A stretch of 41,588 nucleotides of DNA from Clostridia bacterium (lineage in GTDB: Bacteria > Bacillota > Clostridia > Saccharofermentanales > Saccharofermentanaceae): the NCBI GenBank assembly GCA_016281535.1, contig JAEEIT010000186.1, positions 67,514-109,101 of the forward strand. Reading direction: 5' to 3'. The notes beneath the pieces are model-generated. The model was not told where the DNA came from. It made no database searches and worked only from the letters and a program-made list of their open reading frames with translations. This document shows, in pieces, positions 1 to 9,611 of this stretch. Both the position numbers and the translations under genes were made by a program. The first letter of the stretch is position 1; each line of letters starts with the position of its first letter.

Positions 1-298
1 TACCCATCACCGCCAGTGTAACGATATCGGCACGGTGAAGCTTCCGAAGATGATCGAGAAAACGACAGGCAAGGACTTCCACTTCGAGTGGTCCTCCGGT
101 GATTCCTTCCCGGATGATCTCCGGGATTTCGACCTCGTGATCCACTGCGGAGGCTGCATGCTGAATCCGCGTGAGATGATGCACCGCATCCGTATCTGCC
201 AGAATGCCGGCGTGCCGATCACGAATTACGGCGTGATCCTGGCACACATGCAGGGGATCCTGCCGCGCGTATCCGCTCCACTTCTGGGGAAGAAGTGA
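1..298 (+). CDS. hydF: [FeFe] hydrogenase maturation GTPase HydF, C-terminal part
   Basis: The reading frame is open from base 2 and gives the last 98 or so residues; the 5' end lies outside the window. HydF is the GTPase and scaffold that receives the diiron precursor from HydE and HydG and loads it into [FeFe] hydrogenase. This part is the cluster-binding domain. A His-His pair at the very start of the window and an HCGGC motif about 60 residues further on match the C-x-H ... H-C-x-x-C cluster ligands of the family, and the NYGV segment that follows is also typical. The N-terminal G domain is not visible. The stop codon abuts the stop of the convergent gene at 299 with no base between. Identification is firm; whether hydE and hydG lie upstream cannot be seen. 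Confidence 0.9.
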   Translation, partial: THHRQCNDIGTVKLPKMIEKTTGKDFHFEWSSGDSFPDDLRDFDLVIHCGGCMLNPREMMHRIRICQNAGVPITNYGVILAHMQGILPRVSAPLLGKK

Positions 299-1159
299 TT
301 ATTTATGCCAGGAGGCATTTCCGGGATCAAAGGCATCGATCTCGTCGGACAGATCGTCATGAAGTAAAGGATCCGAGGCGGTGTCTGCTGCTACGGGGAC
401 GGGAGTAGCGGATAAAGTTTCCGATACCTCGGAAGTACTGTCGAAGGCAGAAGCGGGCGAGGGAAGACCGATGCTTCCGGTAGCCGATGGAATGAGACCG
501 GATGTACCTTCCTCGGTGGTTGATGCTTTTTCTTCTGACTTCCTTTCGGCGATGGAGGCCTCGATGGCTTTCGCGGAGCGGTGGCTGCGGATCTCCCTGA
601 TGATCTTCATCAGCAGACCAATAAAGAATATAAGAAACGGCAGCGTGAGAATAATGATCGCAACGATCCCTGCGGTGTTCTTATGGATCGAGCTCTGCTG
701 CGTCGCGGCCTTATAGTCCTGCCAGGCTTCGTCCGTGGTCTGGTCGTCATAGGTGGAGATAAACGTGCTGCCTTTTCCCGTGTGGTAGGTGTTCAGACAA
801 TAGAGGGTCGAGGGTTCATTCTTGCACAGATAATCCATCTCCTGATAGCGTGCTTTCGTTAATGGTGTGGTCAGGATCGTTCCGTCTTCTTCAGTAATGA
901 GCGTGAGCGTATATCCGTAGGTGTCACTGGCACGGCTGATATAACAGTTCACTGTCCCGCTCGGATAGAAATCATCGAAACTTCCCGTATAGGGGAAGAA
1001 TATGAAAAAGAGGCAGAGGGCGAACGTGATGACTAAGGTCAGAGACAGAAACATCAGTATGCACAGTGCGCCTATATATTGGCGGAAAGTGGCGGGCTCG
1101 ATCGTTTCGCCGTTCTTGGCCATCTGATAGCGTTTAAACCAGAACCACAACCAGAACAT
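299..1159 (-). CDS. two-helix membrane protein of unknown function
   Basis: I do not recognise this 286-residue protein. The N terminus is rich in Trp, Phe and Lys and leads into a hydrophobic helix near residues 30-55. A polar region of about 100 residues follows, presumably on the far side of the membrane, with repeated Tyr, Thr and Asp. A second helix lies near residues 165-185. The C-terminal 100 residues are acidic and Ser/Ala/Thr-rich, of low complexity and probably disordered. It lies 44 bp downstream of ntpD on the same strand with no terminator between, so it may be the last gene of the V-ATPase operon, where E. hirae has ntpH and ntpJ. It resembles neither as far as I can tell. The ribosome binding site is weak; a start at residue 13 is possible. 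Confidence 0.6.
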   Translation of the reverse strand: MFWLWFWFKRYQMAKNGETIEPATFRQYIGALCILMFLSLTLVITFALCLFFIFFPYTGSFDDFYPSGTVNCYISRASDTYGYTLTLITEEDGTILTTPLTKARYQEMDYLCKNEPSTLYCLNTYHTGKGSTFISTYDDQTTDEAWQDYKAATQQSSIHKNTAGIVAIIILTLPFLIFFIGLLMKIIREIRSHRSAKAIEASIAERKSEEKASTTEEGTSGLIPSATGSIGLPSPASAFDSTSEVSETLSATPVPVAADTASDPLLHDDLSDEIDAFDPGNASWHK

Positions 1160-1203
1160 AGAGCTCGTACCTGCCTTCTTTACCTAAAAGACGGAGGAAA
1201 AAA

Positions 1204-1899
1204 TCAGTCCGCTTCGTCCATTTGCGCGTCCAGTTCCTGATTGCGGGCCTGACGTTCGCGGATGGTCTTCTCGATCATCATATCCTTGACCTTCATGAGA
1301 CGGGTCGTAGCAGAACGCTCGCTCTCATCGAGCTTCATGGTGATGTAGCGGATCTTCTCCTCATAATCCGGGATCATGACATGCTCCAGAGCGTTAACAC
1401 GACGGCGCGTCTTCTCGATCTCGGAAGCCATAAGCTGACACTTCTTCTCGATCTCGGCCAGAGCGATCAGGTCCGGCATGATATCCGACAGCGCAAGGAT
1501 CGCATCATCGAGGTCGATCGGAGTAAAAGAATAACCATAAGAGTAGATATCGCCCTCATCGGCTGTCTTGTACTGTGCCTTAAAGACAGGGACCTTCACG
1601 CTCATGACGTTCTTCTCGGACACTTCGAGCGACATGCTCTGCTTGTGGTACATCATGGCGACGGCGATCGCCTGGTTGCTCATCAGGGAGCGGGCGACGG
1701 ACATGTGCTGATTGGCTACTTCGAGCTTGGCTTCCACCTCGCGTCGGATACGCTTGTTCTCACGGACCGCTTCGAGGAACTGGCGCATGAGTTCGTCACG
1801 CTTATCCTTCAGAAGCTTATGTCCGCGGCGCGCAGTAACCAGACGCTTCTTCAAGCGCGTCAGTTCCATTCTGGTCGGATTTACATTCGCGGTAGCCAT
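1204..1899 (-). CDS. ntpD: V-type ATP synthase subunit D
   Basis: Central rotor stalk subunit of the V1 domain, 231 residues against about 210 in the family. It begins with the typical subunit D segment in which Asn-Pro-Thr-Arg and a run of Leu/Lys/Arg start a long coiled coil. A second helix follows near residues 150-215, and the two form the antiparallel shaft that turns inside the A3B3 ring. The middle of the protein is the short globular head. It is last of the nine ntp genes, 18 bp after ntpB, with a GGAAGAG ribosome binding site. The tail is Gln/Glu/Asp-rich and slightly longer than usual. Identification is firm. Confidence 0.93.
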   Translation of the reverse strand: MATANVNPTRMELTRLKKRLVTARRGHKLLKDKRDELMRQFLEAVRENKRIRREVEAKLEVANQHMSVARSLMSNQAIAVAMMYHKQSMSLEVSEKNVMSVKVPVFKAQYKTADEGDIYSYGYSFTPIDLDDAILALSDIMPDLIALAEIEKKCQLMASEIEKTRRRVNALEHVMIPDYEEKIRYITMKLDESERSATTRLMKVKDMMIEKTIRERQARNQELDAQMDEAD

Positions 1900-1917
1900 G
1901 TCTCTTCCGTCTCTTTC

Positions 1918-3294
1918 TTACTTTTTCTCGTCGTAGTACTTGTCGAGGAGCTTGTCGCTGATACGCTTATGCTCCGATCTCGGAAGGATCCGAAGGAGCT
2001 TCCAGCCGAGGTCCAATGTCTCTTCGATATCTCTGTCCTGATTGAAGCCCTGGGATACATATTCTTTCTCGAATGCATCGGAGAACTTCGCGTAGAGCTT
2101 ATCCATATCGGTCAGGGCCGCTTCACCTAAGATGACCATGAGTTCCTTCGCCTCTTTACCACGTGCATAAGCGGAGAAGAGCTGGTTCATGGTATTACTG
2201 TGGTCCTCACGGGTCTTGCCTTCACCGATACCCTTATCCTTCAGACGGGACAGAGAAGGAAGTACGTCGATCGGCGGCATAACGCCCTTTCTGTAAAGCT
2301 CACGGGACAGGATGACCTGACCCTCTGTGATATATCCGGTAAGGTCCGGGATCGGGTGGGTCTTATCGTCCTCAGGCATGGTCAGGATCGGGATCATGGT
2401 GATGGATCCGTTCTTGCCCTTCTGGCGGCCGGCTCTTTCGTATAGGGACGCAAGGTCGGTGTACATGTAACCCGGATAACCACGGCGGCCCGGGACTTCT
2501 TTACGAGCGGCGGAGACCTCACGGAGAGCGTCTGCGTAGTTCGTGATATCGGTAAGGATAACCAGCACGTGCATGTCCAGGTCGAAGGCCAGATATTCCG
2601 CAGCGGTCAGCGCCATACGCGGGGTCGCGATACGCTCAACGGCCGGGTCATTCGCCAGATTAATGAAAAGCACTGTACGGTCGATCGCACCGGTCTCTTT
2701 AAAGCTGTCCATGAAGAAGTTCGCTTCCTCGAAGGTGATACCGATGGCGGCGAATACTACGGCGAACTTCTCATCGGTGCCACGTACCTTCGCCTGACGG
2801 GCGATCTGGGCAGCGAGGTTCGCATGCGGAAGACCGGATGCGGAGAAGATCGGGAGCTTCTGGCCACGTACAAGAGTATTCAGGCCATCGATGGCGGAAA
2901 CGCCGGTCTGGATAAACTCGTTCGGGAAGTTTCTGGCAGCCGGATTCATCGGGAGACCGTTTACATCGAGCCTCTTCTCCGGGATGATCTCCGGACCGTC
3001 ATCGATCGGACGTCCGAGACCGTCGAATACACGGCCCAGCATATCCTTACTTACCGGAAGCTCCATCTGCTTTCCGGAGAATCGGACTTTACTGTCTGCA
3101 AGGTTAATGCCGGCGCCGCTCTCGAAGAGCTGGACGAGGGCATTCGTGCCGTCGATCTCGAGAACACGGCAGCGGCGCTTCTCGCCGTTACTGAGCTCGA
3201 TCTCTCCGAGCTCGTTATAACTTACATCCGTGACACCACGGACCATCATCAGCGGTCCGGCGACTTCACTTATGGTACGGTACTCTTTTGCCAT
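1918..3294 (-). CDS. ntpB: V-type ATP synthase subunit B
   Basis: Non-catalytic nucleotide-binding subunit of the A3B3 hexamer, 458 residues, full length. The N-terminal beta-barrel (residues 1-75) is followed by the RecA-like domain. That domain lacks a P-loop but contains family signatures such as a GRPIDDGP segment near residue 95 and a [11 protein letters not shown] segment near residue 268. Each B subunit contributes an arginine finger to the adjoining A subunit. The gene starts 3 bp after the ntpA stop with GGAGGA inside the end of ntpA, so the two are translationally coupled, in keeping with their 3:3 stoichiometry. Confidence 0.96.
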   Translation of the reverse strand: MAKEYRTISEVAGPLMMVRGVTDVSYNELGEIELSNGEKRRCRVLEIDGTNALVQLFESGAGINLADSKVRFSGKQMELPVSKDMLGRVFDGLGRPIDDGPEIIPEKRLDVNGLPMNPAARNFPNEFIQTGVSAIDGLNTLVRGQKLPIFSASGLPHANLAAQIARQAKVRGTDEKFAVVFAAIGITFEEANFFMDSFKETGAIDRTVLFINLANDPAVERIATPRMALTAAEYLAFDLDMHVLVILTDITNYADALREVSAARKEVPGRRGYPGYMYTDLASLYERAGRQKGKNGSITMIPILTMPEDDKTHPIPDLTGYITEGQVILSRELYRKGVMPPIDVLPSLSRLKDKGIGEGKTREDHSNTMNQLFSAYARGKEAKELMVILGEAALTDMDKLYAKFSDAFEKEYVSQGFNQDRDIEETLDLGWKLLRILPRSEHKRISDKLLDKYYDEKK

Positions 3295-3297
3295 GTC

Positions 3298-5064
3298 TTA
3301 ATCCTCCTTGTTCAGCAGCTCGGACAGTTCGAATGCCAGCTGTGCACCGATGGAGACATATTCATTCTCACAGTCGTCTTCGGTGATGTACTTGAAACGG
3401 CCGATCTTCTCACGAACGGGGAGAGCAACCAGCGCTTCAATGTCGGCGCCCATTTCCAGTGCGCCGGACGCCTTATCATAGTAATCCAGGATGAGCTTCA
3501 TCATGAAGTCCTGCTTCTTCAGGGAAGTATGGGTATCGACCTCATGGAAGGCCAGCTGGTGCAGGAAGTCCTCACGGATGGATCTGGCGACTTCCATCTT
3601 CAGACGGTCAGAGGAAGAGAGCGCATCCATACCAACGAGCTTCACGATTTCTTCAAGTTCCGCTTCTTCCTGCAGGATCAGCATCATGCGGGCACGGTTG
3701 CTGTTCCATTCCGGAGAGACGTTCTCGTCGAACCAGCTTGCGAGGGAATCCGTATAAAGAGAATAACTCGTCAGCCAGTTGATAGCCGGGAAGTGACGCT
3801 TATAGGCAAGACCGGCATCCAGGCCCCAGAATACCTTAACGATACGAAGTGTCGCCTGGGAGACCGGCTCGGAGATATCACCACCCGGAGGAGATACGGC
3901 ACCGATCGCGGAGAGGGAACCCTCCAGACCTTCGGAACCGAGGGTCGTTACACGGCCGGCACGCTCGTAGAACTGCGCCAGACGGGAACCGAGGTAAGCC
4001 GGATAACCTTCTTCACCAGGCATCTCTTCAAGACGTCCGGACATCTCACGGAGAGCCTCTGCCCAACGGGATGTGGAGTCGGCCATGAGCGCTACGGAGT
4101 AGCCCATGTCACGGAAATATTCGGCAATCGTAATACCGGTATAGATAGAAGCCTCACGGGCGGCAACCGGCATATCCGATGTATTGGCGATCAGAACGGT
4201 ACGCTTCATCAAGCTCTCGCCTGTATACGGGTCGATGAGTTCCGGGAACTCATTCAGAACGTCGGTCATCTCGTTACCACGCTCACCGCATCCGATGTAT
4301 ACAACGATATCCGCCTGTGCCCATTTCGCCAGCTGGTGCTGGGTAACGGTCTTACCGGAACCGAACGGACCCGGGATCGCCGCTACACCGCCCTTGGCGA
4401 TCGGGAACATACAGTCGATGACGCGCTGGCCTGTTACGAGCGGCATCGTCGGAGCATGCTTCTTCACGTATGGACGGCCTTTTCTTACCGGCCAGCGCTG
4501 GTAGAGCTTCAGATCGATCGTCTCGCCCTTCTCGGTCGTAAGCTTACCGACCGGATCTTCGAGCTTATATTCTCCACTGGAGATCGAAGTGATCGTGCCA
4601 CTTACTCCCGGCGGAACCAGGATCTTATGTTTCACGGTCTCGGTCTCCTGAACGATACCGATGCAGTCACCGGCTACGACCTTATCCCCCGTATTCTTCG
4701 TCGCTTCGAATTTCCAGACGGCTTCACGGGAAAGGGAAGGCACTTCAATACCACGGGAAAGGTTATTCCCGATCTTCTCCATGATGGATTCCAGAGGTCT
4801 CTGGATACCGTCGAAGATACCGCCGATCAGTCCGGGCCCGAGTTCTACGGAGAGCGGAACACCTGTGGACTCTACCGGCTCGCCGGCGCGAAGTCCTGCC
4901 GTCTCTTCGTAAACCTGAATAGAAGCACGGTCACCATGCATCTCGATGATTTCTCCGATCAGACGCTCATTACTGACACGTACCACGTCGAAAAGGTTGG
5001 CATCACGCATGCCCTCTGCAATAACCAGTGGTCCGGAGACCTTCACGATCGAACCTTTGCTCAT
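3298..5064 (-). CDS. ntpA: V-type ATP synthase subunit A (catalytic)
   Basis: Catalytic subunit of the V1 hexamer, 588 residues, the usual length. Domains in order are an N-terminal barrel (1-75), the bulge domain specific to V-type A subunits (about 110-190), and the RecA-like core with Walker A GPFGSGKT at 232-239. The GERGNE motif carrying the catalytic Glu follows, then the [13 protein letters not shown] segment and a helical C-terminal domain. All catalytic motifs are intact, so the enzyme should hydrolyse or make ATP. It lies 21 bp after ntpG and 3 bp before ntpB. Confidence 0.97.
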   Translation of the reverse strand: MSKGSIVKVSGPLVIAEGMRDANLFDVVRVSNERLIGEIIEMHGDRASIQVYEETAGLRAGEPVESTGVPLSVELGPGLIGGIFDGIQRPLESIMEKIGNNLSRGIEVPSLSREAVWKFEATKNTGDKVVAGDCIGIVQETETVKHKILVPPGVSGTITSISSGEYKLEDPVGKLTTEKGETIDLKLYQRWPVRKGRPYVKKHAPTMPLVTGQRVIDCMFPIAKGGVAAIPGPFGSGKTVTQHQLAKWAQADIVVYIGCGERGNEMTDVLNEFPELIDPYTGESLMKRTVLIANTSDMPVAAREASIYTGITIAEYFRDMGYSVALMADSTSRWAEALREMSGRLEEMPGEEGYPAYLGSRLAQFYERAGRVTTLGSEGLEGSLSAIGAVSPPGGDISEPVSQATLRIVKVFWGLDAGLAYKRHFPAINWLTSYSLYTDSLASWFDENVSPEWNSNRARMMLILQEEAELEEIVKLVGMDALSSSDRLKMEVARSIREDFLHQLAFHEVDTHTSLKKQDFMMKLILDYYDKASGALEMGADIEALVALPVREKIGRFKYITEDDCENEYVSIGAQLAFELSELLNKED

Positions 5065-5085
5065 TTTGCTTACTCCTTTAACGAT

Positions 5086-5403
5086 TTACTGTTCTTTCAA
5101 TATGTCTGATCCGACTGCGCGCTCTACGGACTTGGAGATGGCCTTCATGCCCATGCCCTCATTTCCTGTAACGCCCGGGATCGGAAGGATGACCGGCAGC
5201 GGCCGGTCGCTGTATTTGTCGATTTCTGTTTCCAGCTTCTTGGCAAGGGATTCCGTGATCAGGATCACGGCGTAATCGCCTTCTGCCAGATTGTGTAAAG
5301 TCGTGGCCGGATTATCCATACGGTCCAGAGGGAAAATGTCCAGACCGATCGATGCGAAGCCGCAGATACTGTCTCTATCGCCCATGGCGGCAATCTTATT
5401 CAT
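5086..5403 (-). CDS. ntpG: V-type ATP synthase subunit F
   Basis: Small subunit of 105 residues (called NtpG in Enterococcus, subunit F elsewhere) that binds subunit D and completes the central rotor. The N-terminal half begins with a MGDRDS-type segment followed by a GFASIGLD segment, and the family's VILITE strand lies near residues 50-56. The C terminus holds a short helix. The start overlaps the end of ntpC by 8 bp, with AAGGAGG inside ntpC, so the two are translationally coupled. Identification rests on length, these segments and the conserved operon position. Confidence 0.9.
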   Translation of the reverse strand: MNKIAAMGDRDSICGFASIGLDIFPLDRMDNPATTLHNLAEGDYAVILITESLAKKLETEIDKYSDRPLPVILPIPGVTGNEGMGMKAISKSVERAVGSDILKEQ

Positions 5404-6382
5404 ACAGCCTCCTTAATCTTCCGGACACGACATCCAGCGGGAGATTGTTCTGCTTCGCCGCGAGAATGATCCGAATATTCTTGATCTCGGCCTCTTTCCC
5501 AAGATAGAAACCGATGACCGGCTCCGGTCCGAGAGGACTGTGACGGGTCGGAAGAAGAAGGGCAAGCATCTGGTCATCTACCCATTTCTCGTATTCCGCC
5601 GGGGAGGAGGACAAGTATTTCGTCCCCGAACTGTAGGAAGTCGTAGACAGGTAGGAAAGAAGGCTCTCCATTTTCTTCTCTTCGTCGGCACAGGCAAGAA
5701 GCTGATCTCTGGAAATAGTCGTATTACCGTCGGACAGTGCTCTCTCCAGGAAGGCTCTGTCCTTGCCGGTCTTGATGGCGCGGAACGCCGTCTTGATATT
5801 ACATGTTGCCGTATAGATCTCCATCTCGTTCTTAAGAAGATCCACGCCGGAAGCATTCGCCGCCTTTGTGATCTCATCAAGGCATTTCCTGTCGATCAGG
5901 ATATCCGCCATCTGCCCGTCTCCGGTACGGACGAGAAGGTCATAGACCTCTGCGCCGAGAGAGCTGAAGGGCTCCGGAAGTTTGTCGAAAGAGTGAGTCT
6001 CGATTGCCTCTTTCATGAGGGAACGGTCGATCACACTCGGCTTCGTGAACTCTTGATCCACTTCGAAATCGGAAAGCAGACACTTAATGCCGGCCTTAAG
6101 ATTATGGAAATCGTTACGAAGGACCAGGGAACGGAAGAGATCCGGATCCGGTGCAGAAGCAGTCACCCAGTTCCAGGCACGGGAGATCTCCAGATCCAGT
6201 ATCTTTCCACTGTCTCTGGTATCATCTGGCATAGTCCAGCCGCGTTCCTGCAGCATCGCTACAACGGCCTCATAGGAAGGGGCCGCCAGCAGCTTATCCA
6301 TATCGCTTCTACGGAAGAAACTCTTCTCGTATACATGCGCACCGGAAACGGCGTAGGCGTATTTTGAATTACCGGGTCCCAT
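5396..6382 (-). CDS. ntpC: V-type ATP synthase subunit C
   Basis: Subunit C (equivalent to eukaryotic d) is the funnel between the central stalk and the membrane rotor ring. It has 328 residues, typical of the family, and is mostly helical. It starts with the conserved YAYAVSGAHVYEKS-like segment, and the FHNLKAGIK stretch near residue 112 is a family hallmark. The ribosome binding site is modest: AAGGA lies about 14 bases upstream of the ATG with a purine-rich stretch between. The position between ntpE and ntpG matches the E. hirae operon. Confidence 0.92.
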   Translation of the reverse strand: MGPGNSKYAYAVSGAHVYEKSFFRRSDMDKLLAAPSYEAVVAMLQERGWTMPDDTRDSGKILDLEISRAWNWVTASAPDPDLFRSLVLRNDFHNLKAGIKCLLSDFEVDQEFTKPSVIDRSLMKEAIETHSFDKLPEPFSSLGAEVYDLLVRTGDGQMADILIDRKCLDEITKAANASGVDLLKNEMEIYTATCNIKTAFRAIKTGKDRAFLERALSDGNTTISRDQLLACADEEKKMESLLSYLSTTSYSSGTKYLSSSPAEYEKWVDDQMLALLLPTRHSPLGPEPVIGFYLGKEAEIKNIRIILAAKQNNLPLDVVSGRLRRLYE

Positions 6383-6409
6383 TGCTTCTTGGTGATCCTT
6401 TCGTATCTA

Positions 6410-7000
6410 TTATTTCTTCGCGAAAAGCACTTGGTTGATCGCATCCCGCATGTCGCTCTCGCAGTCGTTGACGCGCGCTTCCAAGGTGCCGTTATATTCG
6501 CATTCCCCGCAGATCAGGATGCATCCGGTATCGAAATCTCCGGATTTATCTGACAGCGTGATCTTCGATCCGGTCTTCTCGGACAGTTCGCGGAGGAATG
6601 CATCGGTGATAGAAGACTTATCCTTATCGCTTACGATCAGGACACCATCTTCTCCTTCGCTGCTTCCGGTCACGAAATCCCGGATCATGGCGAGACGGTC
6701 TTCCGAAGAAAGACCACGGATGCGCTTCTTCGCTTCTTCGATGATCTCATCGATCATGGCGACACGCTCGGTAAGAAGGCGCCGCTGCGACTTCGTATTC
6801 TGCGTCGCACGGTTCTGCTTCTGCTGCGAGTCTATGACCGCCTGCGCTTCAGACAGCATCTTCGCTTCTTCGTCTCTGGCCTGATCCTTCTTCTTCGCGA
6901 TCAGTTTCTCCGCATCCTGTTCGGCTCTGGCCACACGGGCATCGGCGCTCTCACGGGCGTCTTTCAGGATCCGATCAATGATGGAATCTATTCCAGCCAT
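6410..7000 (-). CDS. ntpE: V-type ATP synthase subunit E
   Basis: Peripheral stalk subunit of 196 residues. The first 100 residues are a long Ala/Arg/Lys/Glu/Gln-rich helix that pairs with the NtpF subunit to form the stator stalk. The C-terminal half is the globular domain that grips the top of subunit B, with the typical GCILICGECEYNGTLEARV-like strand pattern near residues 157-175. A GGAGC ribosome binding site lies 7 bases before the ATG. The gene is separated from ntpK by 40 bp and from ntpC by 27 bp. Confidence 0.92.
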   Translation of the reverse strand: MAGIDSIIDRILKDARESADARVARAEQDAEKLIAKKKDQARDEEAKMLSEAQAVIDSQQKQNRATQNTKSQRRLLTERVAMIDEIIEEAKKRIRGLSSEDRLAMIRDFVTGSSEGEDGVLIVSDKDKSSITDAFLRELSEKTGSKITLSDKSGDFDTGCILICGECEYNGTLEARVNDCESDMRDAINQVLFAKK

Positions 7001-7040
7001 ATTTGCTCCTTACACGATCACAACCGGATGGTTGTGTTTC

Positions 7041-7532
7041 TTACCAATTGATGCCGTTGATGCTCATGACCATCAGAAGCGAGCTTACGAAGCTGAGAAG
7101 AGCATAGAGCTCAACCAGAGACGCAGACGTTACGGCTTTACCGGAATCCTGCGGACGCTTGGAGATGAGCTGAACACCGGTCAGAGCTACACGAGCCTGC
7201 AGAAGAGCAGAAGCCAGACCACCGAGAGCCATCGGGAGACAAGCGATCAGGAACAGACCTCCACGGGCAACGCCTGCTGCCGTGTTCGGGATAACCGTTC
7301 CGCCGAGAACGCCGATCTGTGTCAGGGAAAGAATGGTGATAACGAGTCCGTAGAGACCCTGGGAACCCGGAAGAAGCATCAGAACGAGAAGCTTACCGAA
7401 TTTGCTCGAGTCCTCTGCGATGACCGGAGACGCCGCCTCCGCCACCATACCTACGCCTTTGGACGATCCGAAACAGTTTGTCGTAACGGCCAGTCCAGCT
7501 CCCAATAATGCAAGTAACATGCCCCAGTTCAT
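7041..7532 (-). CDS. ntpK: V-type ATP synthase subunit K (16-kDa proteolipid, c-ring)
   Basis: Rotor-ring proteolipid of 163 residues, a tandem duplication of the helical hairpin giving four membrane helices. The ion-binding carboxylate is Glu141 in helix 4; the equivalent place in the first hairpin has Gln58, as in other 16-kDa forms. Compared from memory with E. hirae NtpK, the Na+ ligands Leu61, Thr64, Gln65, Gln110 and Glu139 correspond to Leu54, Ser57, Gln58, Gln112 and Glu141. All side-chain ligand types are therefore kept, with Thr changed to Ser. This suggests Na+ coupling, but the inference needs structural support. The ATG follows the ntpI stop directly, with AAGGAGG inside ntpI. 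Confidence 0.95.
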   Translation of the reverse strand: MNWGMLLALLGAGLAVTTNCFGSSKGVGMVAEAASPVIAEDSSKFGKLLVLMLLPGSQGLYGLVITILSLTQIGVLGGTVIPNTAAGVARGGLFLIACLPMALGGLASALLQARVALTGVQLISKRPQDSGKAVTSASLVELYALLSFVSSLLMVMSINGINW

Positions 7533-9605
7533 TTAATTGTCCTCCTTAATTTTGAAGTGCTTGGTGTTACCCGTGAACGGCGTAAACATTGTTCCGCCGC
7601 CGTCGTAGAATTTCGAGAGGAATTCTACGTACTGTAATCTATTAACATGAACATATGCGCCGAGGGCGGATATGCCCAGATTAATCGCATGGAAGAAGAA
7701 GAATACGGGAATAAATACCAGGAGTTTCCCGATTCCGGAGAAGAAGAGCGTACCGATGGAATTCGCCACCGATCCGACAATACCCGTTACGAGGCCTAAA
7801 GCCATGAGACGGGAATAGGAGAGAAGATCACTGAAGTAACCCGTGACTCCGTAGATTGCGCCGAAACCGCCGATGAACTTGCCGACGATCCCTTTCTTGC
7901 CGTAGCCGCCGCCGAGGAAGATGCCCACAGCACCTGCAATCGCGGTCCACTTACCGATCTCGGCAAGCGGCACACCGTCAGCGACCGTCCAGGGGGTGAA
8001 TTCACCGAGGATCATCGGGAAGATGACCATAACGATACCGGCAAACGTGACGAACCAGAAGAATACTTCGGCAAAAGCACCGGCCACCTCACCATTTCTG
8101 CACATCCTGTAGAACTTGGCGCCAAGACCGAGAAGAATGTGGAGGAAACCAAGGCAGAAGCTCAGGATCAGGAGTTTCATAGGATCTTTACTCGGATCGA
8201 ACCAGATCGGGGGGAGCGAGACCTTCCCGGAGAAGAATCCCTTCGAGACCGATCCGACGACATCGCCGAAGAAACTGCCGTACATGAAGCCCCAGAAGGT
8301 GGTGGCCATGCCGCAGTAGAAGAATTTCATCATGTTCTTCTTGTTATTGCCCTCCGGCTTTCTCTTCTTTAATACGAAGAGAGTACCGAGCATCAGAAGG
8401 ATGCCGTAGCCGGCATCGGAGAGCATCATGCCGAAGAAGAAATAGTAGAAGAATGCCATGACCGGATTCGGGTCGATGTCGCCCCGGGTCGGAGCACTGT
8501 AAGATTCCACGATATCTTCCACAGGAGAAACGAAGGGACCGTTCTTAAACTTGGCCGGGATCTCTTCATCCGGAAGCGGGTCACGGCTCTCGAAAACGAG
8601 CTCAAACTTCTCGGTCAGTGCTCTCTCCACCGAAGCACAGTCTTCGGCGGCGACGAAACCATCAAGGATGAAGGTCTTCTTCGAGAAGAGGATCTTTCCC
8701 AGCATATCGTACTTATCCTGACGCATGATCATGTAATCAGAAAGGAAATACAGATCATCCAGCTTATCGGAATAGCTTCGAAGTTTCTCACGGGAGGCCT
8801 CAATGGTATCCGATGCCTCCTCGATACGCTTGCGCAGTCTCGCGATACGTACCTCCGGCGGATGCTTGGTCGGATCCGACGGGGCAGTGAAAGACATCCG
8901 GCGCAAAGTGGCCATGACGTCTTCATAATCTTTCTTATGTACGATAAAGCAGGCACAGGTCTGGTCTGCCGCTGTATATACTATATCTGTATATATATCC
9001 GGGATCTTCAGTTCATCTGCCGAAGAGGTAAGGCCGGACAGAACAGCCTCAGATTCTTTCTGGGCTCTGTACTGATCGCAGAATGCGGTGTAGAACGTGG
9101 ACTCGTCGTATGCTTCCGGGAACTGGCCCACGATACAGGTGGTCTTCTGCGAACCCTGGTACTGCATCGGAATATCGAGCTTCTCCCAGGGAAGAATGGC
9201 GTCCAGCTGATGCCGTGTCGATGTGCGGACAGTAGTCTCCGAAGCGATCTTTCTGTCGAGGGCTTCGATATCGTAGACGATCTTCATGGTCTCGTCATTT
9301 CTGTCGGCCCGCTCGGAGAATTCTTCAAGTGTCAGCTCCTGCCTTCCGGCAAATCCCGAGAGAAAAGGCTTCTTCACGGTCGAGTATTCCTCGACCAGGG
9401 CGATTGCATGACGGATCGACGCCGATGTCTTCTCGAGCTGGGTAAGACTGGACTTGGAAGGGAAGAGGTTCAGATCCTCGGTGACGTCATCGGCGTAACG
9501 CTCGGTCACGTCCACCGTACCGAGCCGCTGCAGCAGTTCGACGATCTTCTTGGCGTCCTTCTGCATCGCGATGATCTCTATATGCTTCATGGGAAGTATA
9601 GCCAT
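7533..9605 (-). CDS. ntpI: V-type ATP synthase subunit I
   Basis: Membrane stator subunit (equivalent to subunit a) that carries the two ion half-channels and holds the peripheral stalks. It has 690 residues. The N-terminal half (about 1-370) is soluble, with alternating coiled-coil and small globular parts. The C-terminal half has seven or eight membrane helices starting near residue 385 and includes the conserved stretch DLLSYSRLMALGL near residue 598 with the essential Arg. A GPFVSPVE segment near residue 363 is typical of bacterial and archaeal members. The gene starts 6 bp after ntpF, with GGAAGGA inside the end of that gene. Confidence 0.95.
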   Translation of the reverse strand: MAILPMKHIEIIAMQKDAKKIVELLQRLGTVDVTERYADDVTEDLNLFPSKSSLTQLEKTSASIRHAIALVEEYSTVKKPFLSGFAGRQELTLEEFSERADRNDETMKIVYDIEALDRKIASETTVRTSTRHQLDAILPWEKLDIPMQYQGSQKTTCIVGQFPEAYDESTFYTAFCDQYRAQKESEAVLSGLTSSADELKIPDIYTDIVYTAADQTCACFIVHKKDYEDVMATLRRMSFTAPSDPTKHPPEVRIARLRKRIEEASDTIEASREKLRSYSDKLDDLYFLSDYMIMRQDKYDMLGKILFSKKTFILDGFVAAEDCASVERALTEKFELVFESRDPLPDEEIPAKFKNGPFVSPVEDIVESYSAPTRGDIDPNPVMAFFYYFFFGMMLSDAGYGILLMLGTLFVLKKRKPEGNNKKNMMKFFYCGMATTFWGFMYGSFFGDVVGSVSKGFFSGKVSLPPIWFDPSKDPMKLLILSFCLGFLHILLGLGAKFYRMCRNGEVAGAFAEVFFWFVTFAGIVMVIFPMILGEFTPWTVADGVPLAEIGKWTAIAGAVGIFLGGGYGKKGIVGKFIGGFGAIYGVTGYFSDLLSYSRLMALGLVTGIVGSVANSIGTLFFSGIGKLLVFIPVFFFFHAINLGISALGAYVHVNRLQYVEFLSKFYDGGGTMFTPFTGNTKHFKIKEDN

Positions 9606-9611
9606 ACGTCT

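Noticed and set aside
2569..5109. 846-codon open frame opposite ntpA and ntpB
   Set aside because: It is antisense to two genes with intact catalytic and structural motifs and has no recognisable domain; GC-rich codon use on the other strand explains its length.
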